A DNA stretch of 64,000 nt from Prevotella sp. (GTDB lineage Bacteria > Bacteroidota > Bacteroidia > Bacteroidales > Bacteroidaceae). Below, in pieces: positions 8,206 through 16,567 of the stretch. How positions within the stretch are numbered: position 1 is the first letter of the stretch; every line of letters starts with the position of its first letter. Made by a program: the position numbers and the translations under genes. The notes below the pieces were generated by a model. It ran no database searches. It was not told the origin of the DNA and saw nothing but the letters and a program-made list of their open reading frames with translations. The DNA is taken from positions 1 through 64,000 of the forward strand of contig JALEKD010000005.1 of assembly GCA_022769285.1 (NCBI GenBank), written 5' to 3'.

Positions 8206-11200
8206 TGGGCTTGCTCCTGATTAGGGTCTATACCTCCGCGGTTGCGATACACAGTGTAGAGCGCGTTGAGCTGTTTCATCTGATTGGCAGCCTGTTTGCT
8301 GTCTACCAACTCGGTGATGGCAGCTACCTGCTGCATGATGTACAGCTGGGTCAGACACTCGTTATAGTACTGCGGGAAGTACTTGTCGTTAAGTGTTACG
8401 TACCACGACATGTACTGTGTGGCATCCTTCCACATGGCGTTGATGGTAGCCTTGGCCTTGGCCTTGTCGCCCACTAATGCGTAAGCCTTGGCGATGTCGG
8501 CGCCTCCGCCTATATAGCGCATGGGCAGGTTATAGGTAGGCAGGAACTTGGCCGCCTTGGCCAGTACGTTCTTGGCCTTCTGTATCTTGCCCTCCTCTAT
8601 CAGCTTCAGGGCCAGTGTGGCCAGCAGCTGTCGGTGGGTATAGCACATGCGGCGTACGGTCTCGTCCAGATACAGCCCTGGTTGCTCGAGTCCGCCAAAC
8701 TTATAGCGGTACATCACGTTGTTATACGTCTTCTCGGTGTCAAAGTTCTTGGCTCCCGGAGCGTTGGTGGTAAACGGCGTGATACGGTAGGCCAGTCCCT
8801 CCTGTACGAAGTTGTCTCCCAGGTTCATATAGTTCTCCTCGCCAACGGTCATGGCCACATATACGGGCCTGGTCCACTGACTGTGAGCCACAAGTTCCAG
8901 CATCATCAGGTCATTCTTGTACAGGGCGCGCTTGCCTTTAAGAGATATAACCATGCGGTCAGGAATGGTGTCCGACACCATCATCATGCCACTGCGCTTC
9001 ACGGCTTCCTTGTCTATGGTGACATAGAGCGTGTCGGTGGGGATGACGTGCATCGACGGGTCTTTGCCTTCTACCCAGTACTTCATCACGTTGGCTACCT
9101 CATAGGGGTTCTCGCCAAATGTCTTGCGGGCTTCGGCGGGGTAGTCATTGTAGAATTTCTGTATCTGAGCCTTGAACTCGGGCTTAACCTCTACATACTC
9201 GTTAGTGCCGGTACAGAACTGCAGACGGGGCCATGTGATGGGCAGTGAGGGAGAGTCGTAGGCGGGTCTCTTCATCTGGTCTATGTACCAATCGGTGGCC
9301 AGGTAGCTCAGGTTGCATACTCGGGCATCGGTGCGCACGCCCTCTACATCCTGGTTGTACCACAGGGGGAAGGTGTCGTTGTCGCCATTGGTAAAGATGA
9401 TAGGGTTGCCCTTGTCCTGGAGCGTCATCAGATAGTTCTGACCGAAGTCGCGGCAGGTGTAGCGGCCGCTGCGGTCGTGGTCGTCCCAGGTCTGGCTGGC
9501 CATCTGGATGGGCACCAGCAGACAGACGATGCTGGCCACAGCGCTGATGACCACACTCTCTTTCTTGAAGCGCTTCTTTATCTCGGCGATGATGGCTGCC
9601 ACACCCATGCCGCACCAGATGGCGAAGGCATAGAATGAGCCGGCGTATGCATAGTCGCGCTCGCGTGGCTGGCCAGGTGTCTGGTTCAGATAGATAACGA
9701 TGGCCAGACCTGTCATGAAGAACAGGAAGGCTACCACCCAGAACTGGCGGATGCCCCGGCGGCCTCGCGACCACTGCCAGAACAGTCCTATCAGGCCCAG
9801 CAGCAGTGGCAGACAGTAGAATACATTGTGGCCCTTATTGTTCTTCAGGTCATCGGGCAGCTTGTCCTGGTCGCCCAGGCGCCAGTTGTCAAACCACTTG
9901 AGGCCGGTAATCCAGTTGCCCTTCTCCAGGGCACCATGGCCCTGCACGTCGTTCTGACGGCCGGCGAAATTCCACATAAAATAACGCCAGTACATAAAGT
10001 TACACTGGTAGGAGAAGAAGAAGCGCAAATTCTCCCACTGAGTAGGCACCTTAACGGTCATGGGCTCACCACAGCGGTCATAACTTACCTCGCGGCCGTC
10101 AACGCCACCCATCCAGTCCTCATACTCCTGGGCATGGGCGCCGTCGTACATACGTGGGAAGTACATGTTCTGCGCGTAGAGATACTTATCCTTGGTGTTT
10201 ACGATGAAGTACGAGTCTTTCTCGTCCTTAGAACTCTTCTCCTTGCGGCTGTAGATGGGTGCGCCCTTCTGCATACGGGGCACGCACATGCCGTTCTGCT
10301 CGTCCAGGGCCACCTGCGAGGTGTAAGCCTGGCCGTAGAAGAGCGGGCGGTCGCCATACTGGTCGCGGCTCAGGTAGTTACCTAAGGTAAAGATGTCCTC
10401 GGGCGAGTTCTGGTCCATAGGCGGATTGGCTGCCGAGCGTATCACGATGAGCGCGTAGCTCGAGTAGCCTATCATCAGCATCAGCATACACAGCAGGGCC
10501 GTGTTCTTGATGCGCGATGATACCAACGCCACTTTCTTGCTTTTCACCCCGCGTTTGTAGTTGAGCACGAAGGCCAGGATGGCCAGCACCACGATGCCCG
10601 TGATGGCAGCCTGGATGCCATAGCCGTAGAAGGGTATGCCCAGCAGGGCCACCGACAGCAGGAAAGCCACGTTCTGACGCTTAAAGCTCTTGTCGGTATA
10701 GGTCTCGTAGATGGCCCATATCACGGTGGCTATCAGCAGGATGATGTAGATTATCTCACCTGTGTTGAAGGGGCATCCCAGTACATTGACGAACAGCAGC
10801 TCAAACCATCCGCCCACCGTGATGATGCCCGGAACCACGCCGTAGAGCACGGCTGCCACCAGCACAAACGAGATGAGCAGTGCGATGATAGAACCCTTGA
10901 GCTCCATGTTGGGGAACTTGCGGTAGCAGAACACCAGGACTATGGCAGGAATACACAGCAGGTTGAGCAGGTGTACGCCGATACTCAGTCCGGTCATATA
11001 GGTAATGAGCACCAGCCAGCGGTCCGAGTGGGGCTCGTCAGCGTGGTCTTCCCACTTGAGGATGAGCCAGAACACGATGGCCGTAAAGGCCGATGAGTAA
11101 GCGTAGACCTCGCCCTCGACAGCCGAGAACCAGAATGTGTCGCTGAAGGTGTATATCAGCGCGCCCACCAGGCCCGATGCCTCGATGGCTATCAGCTTAG

Positions 11201-11543
11201 AGGTGGTCAGTTCGTCCCAGGTCTTTATCACCAGCTTGCGCGTAAGGTGCGTGATGGTCCAGAACAGGAACATGATGGTTACGGCACTGAGCAGGGCACT
11301 CATCGTGTTGACCATGCGGGCCACCATCGACGGGTCGCTTACAAAGTGGGTGAAAAGATTGGCCGTGAGCATGAAGAAGGGGGCCCCGGGCGGGTGGCCT
11401 ATCTCCAGCTTGTACCCTGTAGTGATAAACTCAGGACAGTCCCAGAACGAGGCTGTTGGTTCAATGGTAGAGCAATAGACGAAAGCGGCTACCAGGAAGG
11501 CAACCCATCCGAGTACGTTGTCTACTAATCTGTACTGTTTCAT
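8202..11543 (-). CDS. DUF2723 (TMEM260-like) polytopic membrane protein
   Basis: A 1113-residue protein with an N-terminal membrane part of roughly twelve helices and a long soluble C-terminal part containing helical, TPR-like segments. The opening (FWDCPEFITTGYKLEIGHPPGAP has the acidic and HPPG residues of the first loop) is typical of the DUF2723 family, the bacterial relatives of animal TMEM260, a protein O-mannosyltransferase of the GT-C fold. By analogy it may transfer a sugar from a lipid carrier to exported proteins, but that is inference. It leads an operon with the polysaccharide deacetylase and queG. Confidence 0.85.
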   Translation of the reverse strand: MKQYRLVDNVLGWVAFLVAAFVYCSTIEPTASFWDCPEFITTGYKLEIGHPPGAPFFMLTANLFTHFVSDPSMVARMVNTMSALLSAVTIMFLFWTITHLTRKLVIKTWDELTTSKLIAIEASGLVGALIYTFSDTFWFSAVEGEVYAYSSAFTAIVFWLILKWEDHADEPHSDRWLVLITYMTGLSIGVHLLNLLCIPAIVLVFCYRKFPNMELKGSIIALLISFVLVAAVLYGVVPGIITVGGWFELLFVNVLGCPFNTGEIIYIILLIATVIWAIYETYTDKSFKRQNVAFLLSVALLGIPFYGYGIQAAITGIVVLAILAFVLNYKRGVKSKKVALVSSRIKNTALLCMLMLMIGYSSYALIVIRSAANPPMDQNSPEDIFTLGNYLSRDQYGDRPLFYGQAYTSQVALDEQNGMCVPRMQKGAPIYSRKEKSSKDEKDSYFIVNTKDKYLYAQNMYFPRMYDGAHAQEYEDWMGGVDGREVSYDRCGEPMTVKVPTQWENLRFFFSYQCNFMYWRYFMWNFAGRQNDVQGHGALEKGNWITGLKWFDNWRLGDQDKLPDDLKNNKGHNVFYCLPLLLGLIGLFWQWSRGRRGIRQFWVVAFLFFMTGLAIVIYLNQTPGQPRERDYAYAGSFYAFAIWCGMGVAAIIAEIKKRFKKESVVISAVASIVCLLVPIQMASQTWDDHDRSGRYTCRDFGQNYLMTLQDKGNPIIFTNGDNDTFPLWYNQDVEGVRTDARVCNLSYLATDWYIDQMKRPAYDSPSLPITWPRLQFCTGTNEYVEVKPEFKAQIQKFYNDYPAEARKTFGENPYEVANVMKYWVEGKDPSMHVIPTDTLYVTIDKEAVKRSGMMMVSDTIPDRMVISLKGKRALYKNDLMMLELVAHSQWTRPVYVAMTVGEENYMNLGDNFVQEGLAYRITPFTTNAPGAKNFDTEKTYNNVMYRYKFGGLEQPGLYLDETVRRMCYTHRQLLATLALKLIEEGKIQKAKNVLAKAAKFLPTYNLPMRYIGGGADIAKAYALVGDKAKAKATINAMWKDATQYMSWYVTLNDKYFPQYYNECLTQLYIMQQVAAITELVDSKQAANQMKQLNALYTVYRNRGGIDPNQEQAQ

Positions 11544-11649
11544 TGTATGTTATTTGTAATAATTATGTTGTCAGTATCGGTTAGTACCGTCAGGCTCACC
11601 CTGATAGGCACTGCTGTCCCTGCCAGTACCATAGGGACATACATAACTG

Positions 11650-11657
11650 CAAAGTTA
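11650..11657 (-). promoter_or_regulatory. Putative -7 promoter box of the DUF2723 operon
   Basis: TAACTTTG on the minus strand, about 107 bases before the ATG at 11543. No convincing -33 TTTG at the standard spacing. Confidence 0.4.
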
Positions 11658-11734
11658 CTGTTTTTATGCGAGAAAACGCCTTAAACCTACATGAATTGAT
11701 GCTGCGGCTCATTTTTTTATCCGTTTTTAGCATC

Positions 11735-11923
11735 TGCGGCACCGCTTTGAAAAGTAAAAAAGCAAAAGGCTAAAAAGGTAAAAGCGCTGCCAGAGTGCTG
11801 GCACTTGCTTGCTATGCCACGATAGGCACCGTAGAAAATGAAAAGACCGGTCTTTACGTTTCTAATGATGGCTCCCAACTTGCTAATGACGGCTCCGGGA
11901 AACGTGAAGGTCGGTCTCCACAA
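11735..11923. repeat. Dispersed degenerate repeat with 21-bp units (copy A)
   Basis: Two adjacent 21-bp units, each starting CTAATGAyGGCTCC, lie at 11862-11882 and 11883-11903. They are bounded by a 19-bp inverted repeat (AGACCGGTCTTTACGTTTC at 11844-11862 against its imperfect complement at 11899-11917, 16 of 19 matching). The whole stretch is homologous, in opposite orientation, to 48171-48340: translations of both keep similar strings such as IRNVKTGLFIF and IRNTKAILFIF. Confidence 0.65.
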
Positions 11924-12113
11924 AATGGGTGATGTTTTCCGCCATTACGGAGTGGCTCTCCATTCCAGTGCTTTTTACATTTTTACTTCTCTTTCCTTTT
12001 ACTTTTCTACCGGTGATGGCAACGGCGGGAACTGCGGGTAGACACAAAAAAAATGGTGCTGCCCACCGTAGTGAGCAACACCATCTGTATTACATTCATT
12101 TATGTGCTTGTCG

Positions 12114-14162
12114 TTACTTAATCAGGTTAACCGAGCGCTTGAGGAAGTCGCTCAGACGCTGGCCCTTGAGCATACCGTTCTGGAGCAGTGCCAGGTCAAT
12201 GAGCTGATGGATGATGTCGTTGCCGGCAGCGTACTCGCTCAGTATCTGAGTCTTCTTGGTGCGCTCATCGGCTATGGCCTTCAGCGTATTGGCCTTGTCG
12301 TCTTTCTCTTCCTGGGTTATTTCCTCGGGCTTCTTGTCCTTTTGGCTCTGGTTCAGGGCTGCCAGACGAGCCTCCTGTCCCCGCAGCTCGCTCAGCACAG
12401 GCTTCAGCGCCTCGTCGGTGGCCTTGTCTGTGCTCTCGAGTACTTTCTTGACCAGCGGATGGTCCGTATTGAGTACGAAAGAGTACGAGTCGGGCATCTG
12501 AGCATAGAAACTCATGCCCTGTTGGTACTTGCTGATGTCCTTCATACGGCGCATGTACTCGTTCTGAGTGATGGTTACGGGCTGACCGGTCTCTCCCAGC
12601 GGCAGCACGTCTACCGTAAACTCTGCCTTGTCTATCTTGGGCAGCTGCGAGCGGAACACCTCGGTCAGTTTGTCGCTCTCCTCTTCGCTCAGGTCGCTCT
12701 TCTTGGCGTCGTCCTTTACTATCAGACGGTCCACGATGTCGGCGTCAACACGGGTGAACCGTGTTTTCTCCGTCTTCTGCTCCAATAGCGACACTACTGG
12801 CGTGTCCAGGTCGCCGTCCAGCAGCAGTACGCTGTAGCCCTTGGCCTTAGCAGCCTCGATATAAGCGTATTGCTCGGTGGCGTTGTTAGCGTAGAGATAT
12901 ACCAGGTTGCCATCCTTGTCGGTCTGGTTGTCCTTGATGAGCTTCTGATACTCTTCTTGAGTGAAGTACTTGCCATCAACGTCCTTGAACAGTACGAAGT
13001 CCTTGGCGCGGTTGTAGAAGTCCTCCTGCGAGAGCATGCCGTAGTTGATGAAGAGCTTCAGGTTGTCCCACTTCTCCTCAAAGGCTTTGCGGTCTTCCTT
13101 GAAGAGACTCTGCAGACGGTCGGCCACCTTCTTGGTGATGTACGTAGAAATCTTCTTCACGTTGGCATCGCTCTGCAGATAGCTACGGCTCACGTTGAGT
13201 GGTATGTCGGGCGAGTCGATGACACCGTGGAGCAGTGTGAGGAAGTCGGGGACGATGCCCTCGACCTGGTCGGTCACGAATACCTGGTTGCAGTACAGCT
13301 GTATCTTGTTGCGCTGCAGCTCTATGTTGCTCTTGATGCGCGGGAAGTACAGGATACCCGTCAGGTGGAATGGATAGTCCACGTTGAGGTGTATCCAGAA
13401 CATCGGCTCATCGTGCATGGGGTAGAGCGTGCGGTAGAAACTCTTGTAGTCTTCGTCCTTGAGCGTGCTGGGGGCCTTAGTCCACAGCGGCTCCACGTCG
13501 TTGATGATGTTGTCCTCATCGGTTTCCACCTGCTTGCCGTCTTTCCACTCCGTCTTCTTGCCAAAGGCGATGGGGACAGCCAAGAACTTGCAGTACTTGT
13601 TGAGCAGGGCCTCGATGCGGGCCTTCTCCAGGAACTCTTTGCAGTCGTCGTCTATGTGCAGGATGATGTCGGTACCACGGTCGGCCTTCTCGGTCTCCTC
13701 CAGGGTGTACGATGGACTGCCATCGCAGCTCCACTTCACGGCCTTGGCCCCTTCTTTGTAGCTCTTGGTTATTATCTCCACCTTCTTGCTTACCATGAAG
13801 GCCGAGTAGAAGCCCAGGCCGAAGTGGCCGATGATGGCGTTGGCCTTATCCTTGTACTTCTCCATGAAGTCGTTGACTCCCGAGAACGCTATCTGGTTAA
13901 TGTACCGGTCCACTTCGTCTCCGGTCATGCCAATGCCCCTGTCGCTGATGGTCAGGGTGTCTTTTCCGAGCGTCACGTGTACCGTCAGGTCGCCCAGTTC
14001 ACCCTTGAAGTCGCCCTGAGCGGTCAGGGTCTTCAGCTTTTGCGTGGCGTCAACTGCATTGGACACCATCTCACGCAGAAATATCTCATGGTCTGAGTAA
14101 AGGAACTTCTTGATGACAGGAAAGATGTTCTCTGTCGTTACACCTATATTACCTTTTTGCAT
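12114..14162 (-). CDS. htpG: Chaperone HtpG (Hsp90)
   Basis: A 682-residue Hsp90-family ATP-dependent chaperone. The start is placed at 14162 (MQKGNIGVTTENIFP) because the first 35 residues of the track ORF do not match the family and run into the upstream terminator. The N-terminal ATPase shows REMVSNAVDA, GIGMT and the GHFGLGFYSAFMV lid motif, and the middle domain has SRSYLQ. A four-residue Asp/Glu-Lys stretch in the C-terminal half (KKPEEITQEEKDDK) is a charged linker. It stands alone between terminator-like signals. No clear -7 box was found upstream. Confidence 0.97.
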   Translation of the reverse strand: MQKGNIGVTTENIFPVIKKFLYSDHEIFLREMVSNAVDATQKLKTLTAQGDFKGELGDLTVHVTLGKDTLTISDRGIGMTGDEVDRYINQIAFSGVNDFMEKYKDKANAIIGHFGLGFYSAFMVSKKVEIITKSYKEGAKAVKWSCDGSPSYTLEETEKADRGTDIILHIDDDCKEFLEKARIEALLNKYCKFLAVPIAFGKKTEWKDGKQVETDEDNIINDVEPLWTKAPSTLKDEDYKSFYRTLYPMHDEPMFWIHLNVDYPFHLTGILYFPRIKSNIELQRNKIQLYCNQVFVTDQVEGIVPDFLTLLHGVIDSPDIPLNVSRSYLQSDANVKKISTYITKKVADRLQSLFKEDRKAFEEKWDNLKLFINYGMLSQEDFYNRAKDFVLFKDVDGKYFTQEEYQKLIKDNQTDKDGNLVYLYANNATEQYAYIEAAKAKGYSVLLLDGDLDTPVVSLLEQKTEKTRFTRVDADIVDRLIVKDDAKKSDLSEEESDKLTEVFRSQLPKIDKAEFTVDVLPLGETGQPVTITQNEYMRRMKDISKYQQGMSFYAQMPDSYSFVLNTDHPLVKKVLESTDKATDEALKPVLSELRGQEARLAALNQSQKDKKPEEITQEEKDDKANTLKAIADERTKKTQILSEYAAGNDIIHQLIDLALLQNGMLKGQRLSDFLKRSVNLIK

Positions 14163-14201
14163 AATTAGTATAGTTTTAGTTATATCTGCTAACACTATAA
14201 C

Positions 14202-14227
14202 AAAAAGCGTGCCAACCTGTGGCACGC
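14202..14227 (-). terminator. Rho-independent terminator downstream of ccsBA
   Basis: On the minus strand GCGTGCCA-caggt-TGGCACGC is followed by TTTTTG. It ends the porin-to-ccsBA operon (ccsBA stops at 14291) just before htpG. Confidence 0.85.
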
Positions 14228-14290
14228 CGATTAAATATTTTGATGGTTCTGATGGCTGCAGCCTCATGGCCGGCGGCTGTCAGCCTCGGG

Positions 14291-16486
14291 TTAGTAGTAC
14301 GAGTGCATGCCCGTCATCAGATAGTTAACCCCGAAGTAGGTCATCAGCAATACCCCGAAGGCGCCCACCATATATATATGGTACACCACGGGTCGGGCCA
14401 TGGCCTTGACCGTCCCCCGGTGCATGGGCACGGCGTAGACCATCAGTGTGATGAGCGCCCAGACCTCCTTGGGGTCCCAGCTCCAGTAACTTCCCCACGA
14501 TACGTTGGCCCACACGGCGCCAATGAATATGCCTATGGCCAGGGTGGCAATGGCGGGGTAGAGCATGAGCTGGCTGAGCAGCATAAGTGACTGCAGGGCC
14601 TGTCGGCGAACGATGAGGGCCGTTACCGAGCATAGAAAACTGATGGACAGCAGGGCGTAGGCCAGCATGATGACCGACACGTGCAGGCTAAGCAGTGGCG
14701 ACCGCAGTACCGGCATCGTCGGGGTGATGTTGGGGTCCATCTCGCCGATGTGGCTCACTAACAGGAAAAAGCCGCCCAGTATCAGCCCGAAGGGCAACAT
14801 GATATGCCACCGCCGCGCGCTCACCGTGGCTATCAGCAGGATGGCCCAGGCCAGCGCCAGCATGGTCTCGTAGCCGTTGGCCAGCGGTATGGTGCCCCCT
14901 ATCAGCCATCGCAGGGCTATGCGGGCCGTGAGCAGCAACAGGAATACTATCGCCAGGGCATAGGCCACGCCAAACAGGCGCCCCGTCTTTCTGCCGCTCA
15001 CCATCCTCACCACGATGGCCACCATGAGCACCAGGCCCAGTGTCAGGCATGCCATGAACAGTATCTTGGTGACATCTACCCGGTTGTATAGGGCCTCTGC
15101 CTGCCGTTGGGTGGTCGTGGGCAGCGTGGTGCCGGCATGCAGCGTCTGGTACTTGGCCATCTTGTCTATCACCCTGTCCATGTCGGCATAGCGTCCGGCC
15201 AGCGCGTACTCGTACAGCACGCCGAATACGTTGCGTATGTACAGGCTGTCGGCTGCCGCAGTACCCCGTGGCAGCGCATCCATGGGTGCCAGCCAGCGGG
15301 TAGTGCCCCCTACGGTCTGCGGAAACAGCCGCAGCGAACTGCCGTGGCGCAGCTCCATGATGAGTTGTATGCGTTCGTCTACGTCGGCAGCCTGTTTGTA
15401 CAGCTTGCCATGGTTGCCGTCGTAGTACTGTTGGATGTAGGGCCCCAGGATGTAGCGACTGCTCTCGTAGGTGAAGAAACCCTTGAGCGACATGTAGTCA
15501 GCTAACTTCAGCTGGTTGCTCAGCGCCCCATCCTTGACGCGGATAAACTTCTCGTAGCTCCAGTCGTCGCCCCAGAATATCCATCCGCACAGCACCTGTT
15601 CAGCAGTAAGCCCCTGGTAGCTGTCGCGGCCGTATATCTTACGGGTAAAGTCTATCGCATAGGTCTGCAGCGTACATATACGGCCATTGTATAGTACACA
15701 CAGGCGGCCCATGCGCTCGGCCGTGGCCTTGGGTAGCGATGGCGCAGCCGTGGCCTGGGTCAGATTGGTGGCTAACAATGCCACGCCCAGCAGTCCGCGG
15801 CGCAGCCTGTCGTTGCGCAGCAACTGGCGAAAGGTTCCGCGCGGGTCGGCCAGCATCCCCACGAGCGACAGGGCCAGCAGTATGTAGCCCGCGTAGGTTA
15901 CGGGTATGCCGTATGGGTCGGCGTTTATGGTCAGCGTACTGCCCAGTTGGTCCTCGTCGTACGCTGTCTGGTAGAACCAGTACCCCCTGTGTCTCAGCAC
16001 ATGGTTCATGGATATGGCAGCCTGCTCGGGCTTGCCATGGTCGGTCACGGTGATGGCCGACTGGTAGTCGGCCTCCGTCTGTGTACCCGCGTCGTACACC
16101 ACGTTGAACCCTGTCAGTGTCAAGGCGAACGGCAGCTGCGTGGAAGTGCTTCCCCCCTTGGCCGCGTCACACTGCCACTCCGTGGTGGCCACTCCCCGGT
16201 GCAGGTGTATGGTGCCCTTGCGAGCCGTCAGATGCGTGAGCAGTGCCCCGGCCAGTATCAGCAGCAGCGAGGCGTGCATACACAGCAGCGACCATCTACG
16301 CATGTGCCGTCTGATAATCCATATCACGGCTATGACGGCAAGCGCGGCCCACAGTATGGTGAACCAGCCAGCTGAGTAGATGGTCGCTGCGGCGTAGTCC
16401 TGTCCCTTGCAGGTGGCTACCACAGTGGCTATGGCCATCACTACTGTAACGGCTATGTAGAGGGTGTAGAGTAGGTGTCGTGTCAT
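14291..16486 (-). CDS. Cytochrome c synthase, fused ResB-CcsA (CcsBA)
   Basis: A 731-residue polytopic membrane protein. The N-terminal third looks like ResB/CcsB (several helices and a large periplasmic loop) and the C-terminal third is CcsA, with the haem-handling tryptophan motif WGSYWSWDPKEVW and flanking histidines. Such fusions (system II) move haem across the inner membrane and attach it to CxxCH motifs of c-type cytochromes. The gene directly upstream encodes a protein with two CxxCH sites, a likely client. The middle holds a soluble stretch of roughly 300 residues. It is the last gene of the operon that starts with the porin. A leader CATTATTATAT precedes the ATG. Confidence 0.88.
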   Translation of the reverse strand: MTRHLLYTLYIAVTVVMAIATVVATCKGQDYAAATIYSAGWFTILWAALAVIAVIWIIRRHMRRWSLLCMHASLLLILAGALLTHLTARKGTIHLHRGVATTEWQCDAAKGGSTSTQLPFALTLTGFNVVYDAGTQTEADYQSAITVTDHGKPEQAAISMNHVLRHRGYWFYQTAYDEDQLGSTLTINADPYGIPVTYAGYILLALSLVGMLADPRGTFRQLLRNDRLRRGLLGVALLATNLTQATAAPSLPKATAERMGRLCVLYNGRICTLQTYAIDFTRKIYGRDSYQGLTAEQVLCGWIFWGDDWSYEKFIRVKDGALSNQLKLADYMSLKGFFTYESSRYILGPYIQQYYDGNHGKLYKQAADVDERIQLIMELRHGSSLRLFPQTVGGTTRWLAPMDALPRGTAAADSLYIRNVFGVLYEYALAGRYADMDRVIDKMAKYQTLHAGTTLPTTTQRQAEALYNRVDVTKILFMACLTLGLVLMVAIVVRMVSGRKTGRLFGVAYALAIVFLLLLTARIALRWLIGGTIPLANGYETMLALAWAILLIATVSARRWHIMLPFGLILGGFFLLVSHIGEMDPNITPTMPVLRSPLLSLHVSVIMLAYALLSISFLCSVTALIVRRQALQSLMLLSQLMLYPAIATLAIGIFIGAVWANVSWGSYWSWDPKEVWALITLMVYAVPMHRGTVKAMARPVVYHIYMVGAFGVLLMTYFGVNYLMTGMHSYY

Positions 16487-16567
16487 ATATATAATAATGT
16501 ATAGACACCGCCATGCCCGTCCTTACCCTTTCGGGAGGCCGGCCCATGGCAGTGTCGGATAGGTCGA

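Larger units (their letters stand above)
11544..12113. other. Intergenic region with promoter and degenerate repeats
   Basis: About 570 bases between the DUF2723 gene and the htpG stop. Near 11650-11657 the minus strand has TAACTTTG, a -7 box for the DUF2723 operon, with a leader of about 100 bases. From about 11735 to 11923 lies a repeat homologous to 48171-48340. The remainder (11924-12060) is pyrimidine-rich and ends in a short hairpin near the htpG stop. The small ORFs 11717-11923 and 11838-12041 are translated repeat, not genes. Confidence 0.5.

Noticed and set aside
11838-12041. Small proteins in the repeat regions (also 11717-11923, 48188-48403, 62505-62756)
   Set aside because: These ORFs are translated repeat DNA; similar copies lie on opposite strands relative to neighbours and lack promoters.
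12870-14096. 408-codon plus-strand ORF over htpG
   Set aside because: Antisense shadow of htpG; composition is Val/Leu-rich as expected from complementing a biased gene.
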